Shown here in pieces: positions 6,731 through 15,616 of a stretch of DNA of 64,000 nt (positions are counted from its first letter, which is position 1; the number at the start of each line of letters is the position of its first letter). Below the pieces are notes generated by a model. It worked only from the letters and a program-made list of their open reading frames with translations. It was not told the DNA's origin and did no database searches. A program made the position numbers and the translations under genes. The DNA comes from Massilia phosphatilytica (GTDB lineage: Bacteria; Pseudomonadota; Gammaproteobacteria; Burkholderiales; Burkholderiaceae_D): contig NZ_PUIP01000006.1 in NCBI RefSeq assembly GCF_002968015.1, forward strand, positions 248,001-312,000, given 5' to 3'.

Positions 6731-9042
6731 TCCGCACACGCCCGTTCGCCGGCGCACTGCTCGCCGCCCTGTGCGCCTTGCAGATGTTCGCGCTGCTGCG
6801 CGCGCCGGCCGCGTGGCTGCCCGCGCAAGTCGCCGTGACATTGGCACCGGGCGCGGCGCTCGACATCGACCACGCCGCCCTCGGCGCGCCCGCCGCGGAC
6901 GTCGGCCACCTGCGGCTGGCACGCGCCGGCGACGGCACGTGGTGGGCGGCGGACGACGGCATGGGCGCGCCGCTGCGCGTCCAGGACGGCACGCACCAGC
7001 GCCGCAGCGGCACCGTCGTACTCGCGCGGGGCCAAGGCTTCCAGCTGGGCGTGCTGCGCATGCGCGTCGACACGGTAGACGCAACCGCCGTCGACCTGTC
7101 GGCGGGCGCCACGCGCTGGCACTACGACGGCGCGCTGCTGCGCCGCGACGGCAAGCCACAACCGGCCTGTCCGGACGCGCGCCTGGCCGATACATGGAAC
7201 CGGATCGCGCCGCGCGCGCTGGCGTTCGGCCGCCCGCTCGTCTTCGGCGGCAACCTCGATTGCGGCAACCGCATCGCCGTGGGCGGCCTGCCGTTGCACG
7301 CCGCCGGCATCGCGCGCGGCGACGACGATTTCCTGCTGACGGCCGCACCCGCCGTCCCGCTGCTGCTGGAAGATGGCGGCGACGCGGCGCTGCTGGCCGG
7401 CCGTCCGCTGCGGCTGGACGCAGGGCAGACGCTCGTCGCCGGCCGCACGCGCCTGCTGCTTGCCACCGGCGGCGACGTGCTGTGGATGCATCCCGGCGGC
7501 CACGTCGCGCTGTATGCCGACACGCAGAAGCGCCTGCCGCCCGGCGTCACGTGGGCATGGGTGCGGCGGGGGCCGTGGGACGTACCGCTGCAAGCGTCGA
7601 TCCCGCTGCTGGCGATCCTCGGCCTGGCCCTCACCGGCGCACTGACGGCGCTCGTCGTGAACACGCAGGACCGCCTGCGCGCGGGCACGACGGCCGGCGT
7701 CGCGTTGCTGCTTGCGGGCTGCGGCGCCGTCCTGTTCTGGCTGCAGCGGTCCGGCACGCCGGCCGGCGCGGGCATCGGACTGCTCGTGGCGTGGGCCGCG
7801 CTGGCGTTCGCGCTGCTGGCGCCGCGCCGGCTCGACCCCGTCCTCGCCGCCGCGCTACCACTGCTGGCGCTCGGCCTGCTGGCCCAGCTGGACCTGGGCC
7901 TCGGCGCGCCGGACACCGCGTGGCTGCGCCACTTCCACAAGACGGCCGCGCTGCTCGCGCTGGGCGCCGGGGCCGCGACGCTGGCGGGCCTCGTGCGCCC
8001 GGCGCGGCCGCTGCCACAGGCGCGCATCGAACTGGCACTGTTGCTGCTGACCGGCGCCGCGCTGCTCGCCCTGCTGCTGCAGGTCGCGTACGGCGACGAG
8101 ACGGGCGTGTTCGACCTGCAGCCGGTGGAATTCGCCAAACTGGCGCTGGCCGCGCTGGCCGCGCACTGTCTCGCGCTGGCCTGCGCGGACGGTCCCGCGC
8201 CGGGCGGCGCGTGGCGACGGGGCCTGCGGCTCGCGGCGCCCGCCCTGCTGTTCATGCTGCTGCTCGGCGTCGCGCTCGTGCAGGTCGACGACTATTCTCC
8301 GCTCGTGCTGCTGGCGCTGTGGGCCGGCACGATGATGCTGGCGCAGGCACTGGCCACGCGCCGCCGCGGCACCGCGCTGGCGCTGGCCGGGCTGGCGCTG
8401 GCGGCCGTGGCGACGGTGGCCCTGCTGCGCGGCGCGGGCGCGGACGGCATCGCGCGCTGGGATTTCTATGCCGACCGCTTCCTCGTCTGGCTCGATCCCG
8501 GCACGCATCCGCACACGGGACAGCAATTACTGCTGGGTGCCCGCGCCATCGCGCAGGGAGGCTGGCGCGGCGCCGACGGCGCGTTCGGCCTCGCCGCGCT
8601 GGGCCACGACCCAGGCTTCGCGCTGCGCATCCCGGCCGTGCAGGACGACTTCGCCGCATCGTTCTACCTGGCGCGCCACGGCCTGCTGGCTGCCGTCGGC
8701 CTGTGGCTGCTGCAGGCCCTGTTCCTCGCCGCGCTGCTGCGCCTCGCCATGCGCTGCTGGCTGGCGGGAGCGAACGCGCGCGACTTCCGCGCGGCGTGGC
8801 TCGCGCGCCTGCGCTGCTTTTTCCTGGCCGGCGGCGCCGCGTTCGCGTTCGGCCACTTCCTGCTCTCGTGGGGCACGAACCTCGCGATCTTTCCGGTGAT
8901 GGGCCAGCCGATGAGCTTCCTGTCGGCGGGCGGCTCGCACCTGCTGTTTTTCATCTGCCCCCTGCTAGGTGCCGCTGCCGCCAGCAGCCAATCTTTAGAG
9001 GAGAACGAATCATGCCGGTCTACGTCCAACATGAAGCCCTAG
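6727..9042 (+). CDS. FtsW/RodA/SpoVE-family peptidoglycan glycosyltransferase with large extracytoplasmic insert
   Basis: The product is 771 aa, about twice the usual 370-420 aa of SEDS proteins. One N-terminal helix (~8-28) is followed by a predicted extracytoplasmic beta-rich region of ~250 residues. A polytopic SEDS core then runs from residue ~285. The core has LQPVEFAKLALA (SEDS motif LQPSExxK), an acidic DDYSPLVLL segment corresponding to the DLGT-type block, and the signature MGQPMSFLSAGGSHLL near the C-terminus. SEDS proteins polymerise lipid II with a partner class B PBP; the likely partner is encoded at 23800-26832. The gene is coupled to the kinase by ATGA and overlaps the next gene by 31 bp. 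Confidence 0.9.
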   Translation: MIRTRPFAGALLAALCALQMFALLRAPAAWLPAQVAVTLAPGAALDIDHAALGAPAADVGHLRLARAGDGTWWAADDGMGAPLRVQDGTHQRRSGTVVLARGQGFQLGVLRMRVDTVDATAVDLSAGATRWHYDGALLRRDGKPQPACPDARLADTWNRIAPRALAFGRPLVFGGNLDCGNRIAVGGLPLHAAGIARGDDDFLLTAAPAVPLLLEDGGDAALLAGRPLRLDAGQTLVAGRTRLLLATGGDVLWMHPGGHVALYADTQKRLPPGVTWAWVRRGPWDVPLQASIPLLAILGLALTGALTALVVNTQDRLRAGTTAGVALLLAGCGAVLFWLQRSGTPAGAGIGLLVAWAALAFALLAPRRLDPVLAAALPLLALGLLAQLDLGLGAPDTAWLRHFHKTAALLALGAGAATLAGLVRPARPLPQARIELALLLLTGAALLALLLQVAYGDETGVFDLQPVEFAKLALAALAAHCLALACADGPAPGGAWRRGLRLAAPALLFMLLLGVALVQVDDYSPLVLLALWAGTMMLAQALATRRRGTALALAGLALAAVATVALLRGAGADGIARWDFYADRFLVWLDPGTHPHTGQQLLLGARAIAQGGWRGADGAFGLAALGHDPGFALRIPAVQDDFAASFYLARHGLLAAVGLWLLQALFLAALLRLAMRCWLAGANARDFRAAWLARLRCFFLAGGAAFAFGHFLLSWGTNLAIFPVMGQPMSFLSAGGSHLLFFICPLLGAAAASSQSLEENESCRSTSNMKP

Positions 9043-10547
9043 GCAAGATCAACGACGTCTTCGACGCCCATGCCATCTGGCAGGCGCCCGGGCTGGCGCT
9101 GTTCGCGCGCCGTCCGCTGCTGCGCGACCTGCTGGAACGCTCGCCGCGCGAACAGCGCGGCCGTGCCGCCACCCGCTGCTTTTCCCACATCACGCTGATG
9201 CTGCCGCAGGAAGAGGTCGACGATGACCGCCACCTCACGCGCGGCGCCCGCGTGCGCGACCTTGCCGAGTCGCTCTCCGCGCTGCACCGGAAGGATTTCG
9301 GCGACCTGTTGCAGGGCGAGGACGTCCGTTACCACGTCGTCGGCGCGGACCGCCTGGAACCGGGCGAAGTCGAAGTCAAGTTCGGTCATGCCGTCTACCT
9401 GCCCGCGCCGGGAGAAACCGTCCAGTACACGGTCAGCGTGTCGCGCGACAGCGCCGTGTGGAAAACCGTCTGTCCCATCTACCCGAACCAGCGACTGACG
9501 CTGATCGGCCACGACGTCCACGACGCCACGTACGTCGCGCCGGGCTGGCCGTTCGGCGCGGAAGGCGCCGTCCTGCTCATCAACGACGGGCCGGAGGCGC
9601 CGCTGGAAGTGCAGGTGCGCCCGAAGGACGCCTTCGACTGCAGCTACGACGCGGCCGTCGGCTACTGGACGATCAGGTCGCGCCGCGGCGCCGTCGACGC
9701 CACCGGTGCCGCGCTGCGCCTGCTGCTGCGCGTGACGCCGACCGCCGCGCGCGCACCTGCCCCCGCGCCGGCGAAGCCCGCGTCCACGCCGCCGGCAGTG
9801 TGGAAACCGCGCGCCGTGCCCGATCCCGACATGACGGCGGTGCCGCTGGCCTGCGCCCCGGCAGCGCAGCCCGCCGACGTGACCTATGCACCGGTCGCGC
9901 GCCAGCGCGTGACGCTCGCCGCGCTGGCGCTGCCGCGGCTGTCGCGCTACCGCGAGACGGGCGCACAGGCGCTGGAAATCGGGTTGAACCGCGCCTTCGT
10001 CCCGGCGGCGCAGCCGGGGGACACCGTCATCGGCTTCGCGGTGGACGACCAGGACCAATTGCAGGCGATCACACAAGCCGGCCGCGAACGGATCGCCGTG
10101 CCGGCCACGTTCAGCCCCGTCGACGGCACCCGCGTGGAGCTGGCCGCCTGCGCGCCCGCGCTGGCCGAACGCTATTGCGCGCTGCTGGTGCTGCCGCAGC
10201 CGCCCACCCTGCCGGTCGCGCCGGGCGCGCGCTTCACGTTCGGCCGGGGTGCGCCCATGCTCGCGGCACTGCGCGTGCTGGATTCGCCGGCCTTCCTGAA
10301 GAACACCGCCGGCACGCCGCCATCGAGCGCCGACCGCCTCGGCCTGTCGCGCGACGCGTTCAGCTTCGAAGCGGGACCGGACGGCTGGCAGATCGCGCGC
10401 CTGTCGCCCACGCAGGCCTTGTACCACCTGGACGACAAGCTGGCGTTCGTCGCCGCCATCGACACGGCCACGCCGGAGCAGCCGTACCGCCTGCCGGCCG
10501 GGCACCACCTCGTCGCGGGCCATTACGTGCTGCGCTTCGATGCCTGA
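9012..10547 (+). CDS. Cytosolic protein with a C-terminal FHA-like domain
   Basis: The product is 511 aa and has no signal or transmembrane segment. The N-terminal ~240 residues form an unrecognised region. An Ala/Pro-rich linker (~240-290) follows. The last ~110 residues read like a forkhead-associated domain: FTFGRG (the GR pair), then LGLSRDAFSFE (the Ser-Arg pair of the phosphothreonine-binding loop, with the usual His absent), and a final beta strand HYVLRF. FHA domains bind phosphothreonine, which fits the upstream kinase. The start at 9012 has AGAGGAGAACG just before it. The FHA call is by motif and needs a profile check. Confidence 0.7.
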   Translation: MPVYVQHEALGKINDVFDAHAIWQAPGLALFARRPLLRDLLERSPREQRGRAATRCFSHITLMLPQEEVDDDRHLTRGARVRDLAESLSALHRKDFGDLLQGEDVRYHVVGADRLEPGEVEVKFGHAVYLPAPGETVQYTVSVSRDSAVWKTVCPIYPNQRLTLIGHDVHDATYVAPGWPFGAEGAVLLINDGPEAPLEVQVRPKDAFDCSYDAAVGYWTIRSRRGAVDATGAALRLLLRVTPTAARAPAPAPAKPASTPPAVWKPRAVPDPDMTAVPLACAPAAQPADVTYAPVARQRVTLAALALPRLSRYRETGAQALEIGLNRAFVPAAQPGDTVIGFAVDDQDQLQAITQAGRERIAVPATFSPVDGTRVELAACAPALAERYCALLVLPQPPTLPVAPGARFTFGRGAPMLAALRVLDSPAFLKNTAGTPPSSADRLGLSRDAFSFEAGPDGWQIARLSPTQALYHLDDKLAFVAAIDTATPEQPYRLPAGHHLVAGHYVLRFDA

Positions 10548-10554
10548 GGTGGCC

Positions 10555-10986
10555 ATGACGCCGTGGCTCGTGTGGGGCGGTGCGCTGGCGGCGACGCTCG
10601 TGCTGGCCGCATGGTGCACGCCGCGCGCCTGGTGGCGCCGGCCCAACCTGCGGGCGCTCGCGGTACTGGCCGGCGGCACGCTCGGCTTCGGCCTGCTGTT
10701 CGCGGCGCTGATGCCGGCCGCGCCGGTGCCGGTGCCGGTGCCGGTGGCAACGGCGGTGGCGGCGGCCGGTCCCGCGGCCGGCGCGCGCTACCGCGTCGTC
10801 GCCGACTTGAACCTCCGCGAAGACCACGGCGTGCGCGCTACCCGCATGCGCGTGCTGCCGGCGGGGACGGTCGTCAGCACGACGGGCGCGACGGACGGCG
10901 ACTGGTGGCGCGTGCGCGTCGACGGCGGCGCTGTCGAGGGCTGGGCCAGCAGCCTGTGGCTACGCCGCACCGACGAGCGCCATTGA
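10555..10986 (+). CDS. Membrane-anchored SH3-domain protein
   Basis: The product is 143 aa. Two N-terminal hydrophobic helices (~5-23 and ~37-57) precede a Pro/Val linker. A bacterial SH3 domain (~75-140) follows, with the typical ADLNLRE opening, V-L-P-A-G-T-V-V, DGDWWRVRV and GWASSLWL. Bacterial SH3 domains often bind peptidoglycan peptides or mediate envelope contacts, which suits its place after the SEDS and FHA genes. The ATG at 10555 has GAGG at good spacing; an in-frame ATG at 10540 overlaps the previous stop and is the alternative. Its 3' end overlaps the convergent GNAT gene by 27 bp. Confidence 0.85.
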   Translation: MTPWLVWGGALAATLVLAAWCTPRAWWRRPNLRALAVLAGGTLGFGLLFAALMPAAPVPVPVPVATAVAAAGPAAGARYRVVADLNLREDHGVRATRMRVLPAGTVVSTTGATDGDWWRVRVDGGAVEGWASSLWLRRTDERH

Positions 10987-11430
10987 CAGGCGCATCGGGT
11001 TGTAGCGCACCTTGTCGACCTGCATGGGCGCCGTCCGCTCGAAGCCGAGCGACTGATAGAACGGCACGGAGAAATTCGATGCGTTCACGGTAAAGACGCC
11101 GGGGTGTCCGGGCGCGAGCGCCGCCGCGCGGGCCGCCTGCCACAGCGCGTGGGCGATGCCGCGCCGCTGCCAGGCGGCGTCGACGAACAGGTGGTACACG
11201 TGCGTGCCGCCACGGACGCCGATGAAGCCGGCCAGCGCGCCATCGACGATGGCCACGTGGTAAACGAAGCCGGCGTCCAGGTTGCGGCGCAGGCCGTCCG
11301 CGTCGTGCTGGGCCAGGAAGCCTGCGGCGTCCTCCGGCGCGGATTCGTGCAGGATGAAGGTTTCGGCGGCGCGGCGCAGCACGGCGGCCGCCGCCGGGAT
11401 GTCGACGGGTTCCAGTAAGCGAATTTGCAT
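10960..11430 (-). CDS. GNAT-family N-acetyltransferase
   Basis: The product is 156 aa. It shows the GNAT fold pattern: an N-terminal beta-alpha region, HVAIVDGALAGFIGV, then HVYHLFVDAAWQRRGIAHALW (strand 4 and the acetyl-CoA pyrophosphate loop Q-x-R-G-I-A), and the C-terminal NASNFSVPFYQSLGF block. The substrate is unknown. It lies on the opposite strand inside the signalling cluster, convergent with the SH3 gene and divergent from the MFS gene, so it is probably not part of the cluster's function. Confidence 0.93.
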   Translation of the reverse strand: MQIRLLEPVDIPAAAAVLRRAAETFILHESAPEDAAGFLAQHDADGLRRNLDAGFVYHVAIVDGALAGFIGVRGGTHVYHLFVDAAWQRRGIAHALWQAARAAALAPGHPGVFTVNASNFSVPFYQSLGFERTAPMQVDKVRYNPMRLSMALVGAA

Positions 11431-11550
11431 GCACGAGAAGATAGCATGGCCGCGAGCTTGTCGAAACGTCACGTTGGGAAAACCCCGCAACGATGGGGTC
11501 ATCCCTGCCGCCGCGTTGACCCGGCCGGGCCGGCCCCGTAGACTGGCCCG

Positions 11551-12804
11551 ATGACGACATCCAGCATCACCCCGGCGCAAGCGGGTAATCAAGTCCGGCG
11601 CAAGGTCCCGCTGACGCAACCGCTGCGCCATGCGCGCTACCGGCACCTGTGGTGCGCCAATTTGGTTTCGAACCTCGGCACGTGGATCCAGACGTTCGCG
11701 TCGGCCTGGCTGATCGCATCCAGTTCGCACTCGGCATCCACGACGACGCTCGTGCAGACCTGCACGTACATCCCGATCTTCCTGTTCGCGCTGTTCGCCG
11801 GTGTCGTCGCGGACGCCGTGCACCGCCCCAAGTTCCTGTTCTTCTGCAACCTGTTCATGGCCGGCTGCGCCTGCACGCTGGCGGCGCTGGTCGCGTCCGG
11901 GCACGCGCCGCACGTCGTCGTATTGATGGTGCTGTTCTGCCTCGGCTGCGGTTCCGCGTTCATGTGGCCCGCTTGGCAGGCGGCGATGTCCGGGCTTGTC
12001 GAGCCGGACGAAGTGGAAGCCGCGGCGACCCTCAACAACCTGTCGTACAACACGGCCGCGATCATCGGGCCGGCACTGGGCGGCGTTCTGTTCAAGTGGA
12101 TCGGTCCCGGCCCGCTGTTCCTCGTCAACGCGATCTCGTTCGTGGGCCTGCTCGCCATCTACCGCGCCTGGTGGCGCGCCGACCGCACGCACGTGAAGCC
12201 CTGCGCGGGCTATGGCGCGCGCCTGCGCGAAGGGGTCAGTACGGCGTTCGGCTGCCCGCGCTACCGGCGCATCCTGCGCAACGTGGCCACCGTGTTCTTT
12301 GCCACGATCGCGTTCGCGGGCCTGTTGCCCGTGTTCGTGCGCGACGTGCTGCGCATGGACGCCAGCGTCTTCGGCACCCTGATGGGCAGCCTGGGCGCCG
12401 GCGCCGTGATGGCCGCGTTCTGCCTGCCCGCGATCCGCGCGCGCGTCGACAAGACCTACATCCTCGCCGGCGCGCTGGCCGTGTACGGCGCCATGCTGGC
12501 CGTCATGCCTTTCCTGCATACGCTCACGCTGCTCATCCCCCTGATCGTGTGCGGCGGCATGGCCTGGTCGGCCGTCGTGTCGACCCTGAACGCGGCCGCC
12601 CAGCTGTCGTTCCCGGCGGACGTGCGGGCGCGCACGCTGGCGATCTATCTCGTCGTGATGGCGGGCGGGTACACGGCCGGCAGCCTGTTCTGGGGCCGCG
12701 TGGCGGATGCCTGCGGCGTGCGGTTCGCGATGGCGACGGCCGGCGCGTGCGTCCTCGTCAACGCGGCCGTATTACTGACGGGTAGACGGCAAAAGCCCAT
12801 CTGA
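11551..12804 (+). CDS. MFS transporter, enterobactin-exporter-like
   Basis: The product is 417 aa with 10-12 hydrophobic helices. The opening (PLRHARYRHLWCANLVSNLG, then W-I-Q-T) and the following helix pattern match the MFS_3/EntS-like group of exporters, many of which lie in siderophore or small-molecule efflux loci. The conserved DAVHRPK loop follows helix 2-3. Substrate unknown. It is divergent from the GNAT gene and 41 bp upstream of the PP2C gene, so it could be co-transcribed with it. Functionally it looks unrelated to the signalling cluster. Confidence 0.9.
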   Translation: MTTSSITPAQAGNQVRRKVPLTQPLRHARYRHLWCANLVSNLGTWIQTFASAWLIASSSHSASTTTLVQTCTYIPIFLFALFAGVVADAVHRPKFLFFCNLFMAGCACTLAALVASGHAPHVVVLMVLFCLGCGSAFMWPAWQAAMSGLVEPDEVEAAATLNNLSYNTAAIIGPALGGVLFKWIGPGPLFLVNAISFVGLLAIYRAWWRADRTHVKPCAGYGARLREGVSTAFGCPRYRRILRNVATVFFATIAFAGLLPVFVRDVLRMDASVFGTLMGSLGAGAVMAAFCLPAIRARVDKTYILAGALAVYGAMLAVMPFLHTLTLLIPLIVCGGMAWSAVVSTLNAAAQLSFPADVRARTLAIYLVVMAGGYTAGSLFWGRVADACGVRFAMATAGACVLVNAAVLLTGRRQKPI

Positions 12805-12845
12805 TCGAAGCTTGGCGGTTTGGCATTTCCGGTTACAGTACGGGG

Positions 12846-13829
12846 ATGCCGATTTCGCCACCTTCCGTTTCTCTCCTCGATGACGTCGTCGCCGGGATGC
12901 GCTTCGGCGCCCTGGACGTCGCGGCGTGCTCGCGCCTCGGCGCCGGCCCGCGCCTGCGCGCGGAAAACCAGGACAACCTCCTGCTGATCGACATGGACGG
13001 CAATGCCGCCTGGCTGCACGACCAGGCCGTGCAGCGCCGGACACTCCCCGGCTGGCGACCCGGCCACGCGCGCCTCGCCGTGCTGGACGGGATGGGCGGC
13101 CATGGTCACGGCCGCGAAGCCGCGGAAGCCGTCGTCGGCGGCCTGCTCGCGCTGCCGCCATGCGCCAGCGGCGCCGAACTCGCACGCCGCCTGGACGCCC
13201 TGCATGCCGACCTGCAGCGCCATTTCGCCGACGCCCCGGGCCCCCGCCCCGGCACGACGCTCACCCTGCTGGAACTGCGCGCAGACGACACGCCGCTGCT
13301 GTACCACGTGGGCGATTCGCGGCTGTACGAGATCACGCCCGCGCGGGCGACGCCGCTGACGGTCGACCACGTACCGGCCACCGCGTATGCGATGGCCGGA
13401 CTGCTGGGCGAAGCCGACTGGTGGCAGCAGGTGCATGGCGAACACCGCCCGCAGATCGCCCAGGCTTTCCTGCTCGGGAACGCGTTCGCCGACCCGACGC
13501 GGCTGAACGACCCGCTGTTCGAACTGTCGCCGCTGAACCTGCCGTCCTGGTTGTGCCGCCTGGCGGACCGCCGTCCGGTCGCGCTGCAACCCGGCGCCTC
13601 GTACCTGCTGGCGACGGATGGGCTGTGGTCGTGCTCGGACCCGTACGGCTGGGTGGGACAGTGGCCACAACTGGCTGCCGGTACGGCGGACGCCGCCACG
13701 ATGCTGCACGCCCTGCTGGCCGCCTATGACGCCCATCCGGCCGCGTTCTTTTATCCGGACAACGTCAGCGCCATCCTCGTACGGGTCCCCGGCACGGCGC
13801 GCGACGAGACGGCGTTGCCAGGCACGTGA
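12846..13829 (+). CDS. PP2C-family Ser/Thr protein phosphatase
   Basis: The product is 327 aa. PP2C metal and phosphate motifs appear in order: RAENQDN (Arg and metal Asp), LAVLDGMGGHGHG (metal Asp-Gly and GGH), GTTLTLL, HVGDSRLY (GDSR), LLATDGLWS (metal Asp-Gly) and DNVSAILV (final Asp-Asn). A ~70-residue insert between GDSR and ATDGLW (residues ~175-250) is longer than in the minimal PppA/PstP type. It has no transmembrane helix. It would dephosphorylate Ser/Thr targets of the two kinases in this cluster. A separate promoter is likely because the upstream MFS gene looks unrelated. Confidence 0.93.
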   Translation: MPISPPSVSLLDDVVAGMRFGALDVAACSRLGAGPRLRAENQDNLLLIDMDGNAAWLHDQAVQRRTLPGWRPGHARLAVLDGMGGHGHGREAAEAVVGGLLALPPCASGAELARRLDALHADLQRHFADAPGPRPGTTLTLLELRADDTPLLYHVGDSRLYEITPARATPLTVDHVPATAYAMAGLLGEADWWQQVHGEHRPQIAQAFLLGNAFADPTRLNDPLFELSPLNLPSWLCRLADRRPVALQPGASYLLATDGLWSCSDPYGWVGQWPQLAAGTADAATMLHALLAAYDAHPAAFFYPDNVSAILVRVPGTARDETALPGT

Positions 13830-13910
13830 TTGTGGTAAATGATGCATCTTGGAAAAAAGTCTTGCTCAACCATGAACGCCGCGCGCCGTGCTCGGCTACA
13901 ATCGCGTAAG

Positions 13911-13935
13911 CTGGGGACCGACAACCCGTCCCCAG
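13911..13935. promoter_or_regulatory. Inverted repeat ahead of the FHA gene, just below a -10-like TACAAT
   Basis: CTGGGGAC at 13911-13918 and GTCCCCAG at 13928-13935 form a perfect 8-bp inverted repeat with a 9-base spacer. It sits 8 bases downstream of a good -10 hexamer (TACAAT, 13897-13902) and 29 bases upstream of the FHA start codon. It could be an operator or an mRNA hairpin. No strong -35 is visible. Confidence 0.45.
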
Positions 13936-13964
13936 TCACCCTCCTGCCGAGCCGATAACCGCCC

Positions 13965-15443
13965 ATGAAGCGTTGCAACAGTCCCGATCACCCGCATTGC
14001 ACCGTCTGGGTCGCCCCGGGCGAGGCGCAGTGCGCGCACGGCCACCGGCAGGCGCCGGGGACTACCGATGTGCTCGGCTCCAGCTTCGAGATGCTGAAAC
14101 GCGTCCGCGCGGAGGCGCCTGCGCGCATCCCGCCGGCGCTGCGGGACCGGCCGCCCCGCCCGCACCTGCACGTGAGCGGCTTCGACCCGCGCGCGGCCGG
14201 CGGCCGACAGGCGATCAAGCTGGAACTGCGCGGCATGCCGGACGACGCGCCGGCGCAACTGACCTTGCTGCTCGAATCCAAGCTGCTGCCCATGGGCGCC
14301 GGCCAGCTGCAGTTTATTCGCACCCTGCGCGGCGACTGGCGGCCCGTGTTCGTGGAATTCTCGTCGCGCGGACGGGAACACGGCCAGTACCGCGTCGACC
14401 TCGAAATCCACGCCCGCCACCCGGCACGCACCTGGGTCGCGACGCTCGTGCTGCTCGTGCCGCGCCCGGACGCGTCGCTGGGCGAGATCCACCAGACGTA
14501 TTTGTCGACCCACAAGAACGTGCGCATCAGCGCCGACGATGCCGCCATCGCCCGCGTGCAGGGCCTGGCCGGCGGCGGCGCCATGGACATCGACATCCAC
14601 GCCCGCAACGCCTCCATCGCCCAGCTGAACCTCGACGGGAACGCCGGCGGCAAGGTGGCCGTCGGCCTGCCGACCATCGCGTGGGACGAGGACCTGATCG
14701 AAATCGACCTGCCGGCCGAGCGGGCCGCGCATCCCTGCCCGGCGAGCATGGGCTGCCTCGTGTATGCGGAACCGGACGCGGGCGCCCAGCGCCACGTGCG
14801 CCTGTTCGCGCTGGACGAGTGCGTGCTGGGCAGGCATGAAACCGTCAGCGCCGAGGCCGACCTGCTGCTGGAACACTACGGCGCGCACGGGCCCGAGCGG
14901 GACGGCCTCACGCGCCGGCTGTCGGCGCGCCACGCCGTGATCCGCCCCGCGCGCGGCGGTTTCGCGATCGAGGACGTGTCGCGCTACGGCCTGCTGCTGG
15001 ACGGCACCTGGCCCGGCAAACACGTGCCGGTGCTGCTGCGCCTCGGGATGCGCATCGAATTGACGGCCAGCATACGTGGCGTGGTGACGTTCGTCGTGAC
15101 GGCGCTGCACCCGCATGCGCTGACCCTGCACCGCGTGGATGGGGGCGGCGCCGCGGAATGCTTCGTGCTGCTGGCGCCTGGTGTCGTGCCCGAAGCCGCG
15201 GCTGCGGGCACGGGCGCCCTGCCGCGCGCGTCCGGCATGCCGATCCTGTTCCACCGCGACGGCGGATTCTGGCACGTCGATCCGGCGAGCGGCCAGGAAA
15301 CGCCGATCGGCCCGGCCACCGTGCTGGACCGGCTCGCCCGGTTCTCGGGCCGCGTACGGTTTGCGGGCAGCCCGCGCCCGGAAGACCTCACCGAGCGTAC
15401 GGGCGACCGCCGGCGCGCACACGCACGCCTGCTGGACGCTTAG
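13965..15443 (+). CDS. FHA-domain protein with N-terminal zinc-ribbon-like segment
   Basis: The product is 492 aa and soluble. The N-terminus (MKRCNSPDHPHCTVW, then ECC-spaced Cys and His residues up to CAHGH) looks like a small metal-binding knuckle. A ~230-residue middle region is unrecognised. The FHA domain lies at ~285-380: CVLGRHE (GR), LSARHAVIRP (Ser-Arg-x-His, complete here), a Y-G-L-L-L-D-G turn in place of NGT, and LRLGMRIELT. A C-terminal ~100-residue region follows. As a phosphothreonine reader it is the cluster's clearest adaptor. Its stop codon overlaps the convergent small membrane peptide at 15440-15544. Confidence 0.9.
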   Translation: MKRCNSPDHPHCTVWVAPGEAQCAHGHRQAPGTTDVLGSSFEMLKRVRAEAPARIPPALRDRPPRPHLHVSGFDPRAAGGRQAIKLELRGMPDDAPAQLTLLLESKLLPMGAGQLQFIRTLRGDWRPVFVEFSSRGREHGQYRVDLEIHARHPARTWVATLVLLVPRPDASLGEIHQTYLSTHKNVRISADDAAIARVQGLAGGGAMDIDIHARNASIAQLNLDGNAGGKVAVGLPTIAWDEDLIEIDLPAERAAHPCPASMGCLVYAEPDAGAQRHVRLFALDECVLGRHETVSAEADLLLEHYGAHGPERDGLTRRLSARHAVIRPARGGFAIEDVSRYGLLLDGTWPGKHVPVLLRLGMRIELTASIRGVVTFVVTALHPHALTLHRVDGGGAAECFVLLAPGVVPEAAAAGTGALPRASGMPILFHRDGGFWHVDPASGQETPIGPATVLDRLARFSGRVRFAGSPRPEDLTERTGDRRRAHARLLDA

Positions 15444-15544
15444 CCTGGACGCAGTATCAGGAAGATCAACGCCGCGCCGGTCAGCAGCACGGCTTCCAGC
15501 GACAGTACGATGAACGGGATCTGGATATCCTTGGGAATTCGCAT
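15440..15544 (-). CDS. 34-residue single-helix membrane peptide
   Basis: This short frame runs from an ATG at 15542-15544 to a TAA at 15440-15442. A strong GGAGG lies 7 bases before the start. It encodes MRIPKDIQIPF followed by a ~20-residue hydrophobic helix and a basic LRPG end, a classic small integral membrane protein. It sits 72 bp downstream of the kinase-FGE gene on the same strand, so it would be the last cistron of the minus arm. It overlaps the stop codon of the convergent FHA gene. No family is recognised. The case rests on the ribosome site, the hydrophobicity and the position. Confidence 0.6.
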   Translation of the reverse strand: MRIPKDIQIPFIVLSLEAVLLTGAALIFLILRPG

Positions 15545-15616
15545 GATCGCCTCCTCGTTTGCAGAGTGCGATTCATTATGCGCTCGGGCCAAAATTTCCG
15601 CTGCGTATCGTGTTGG

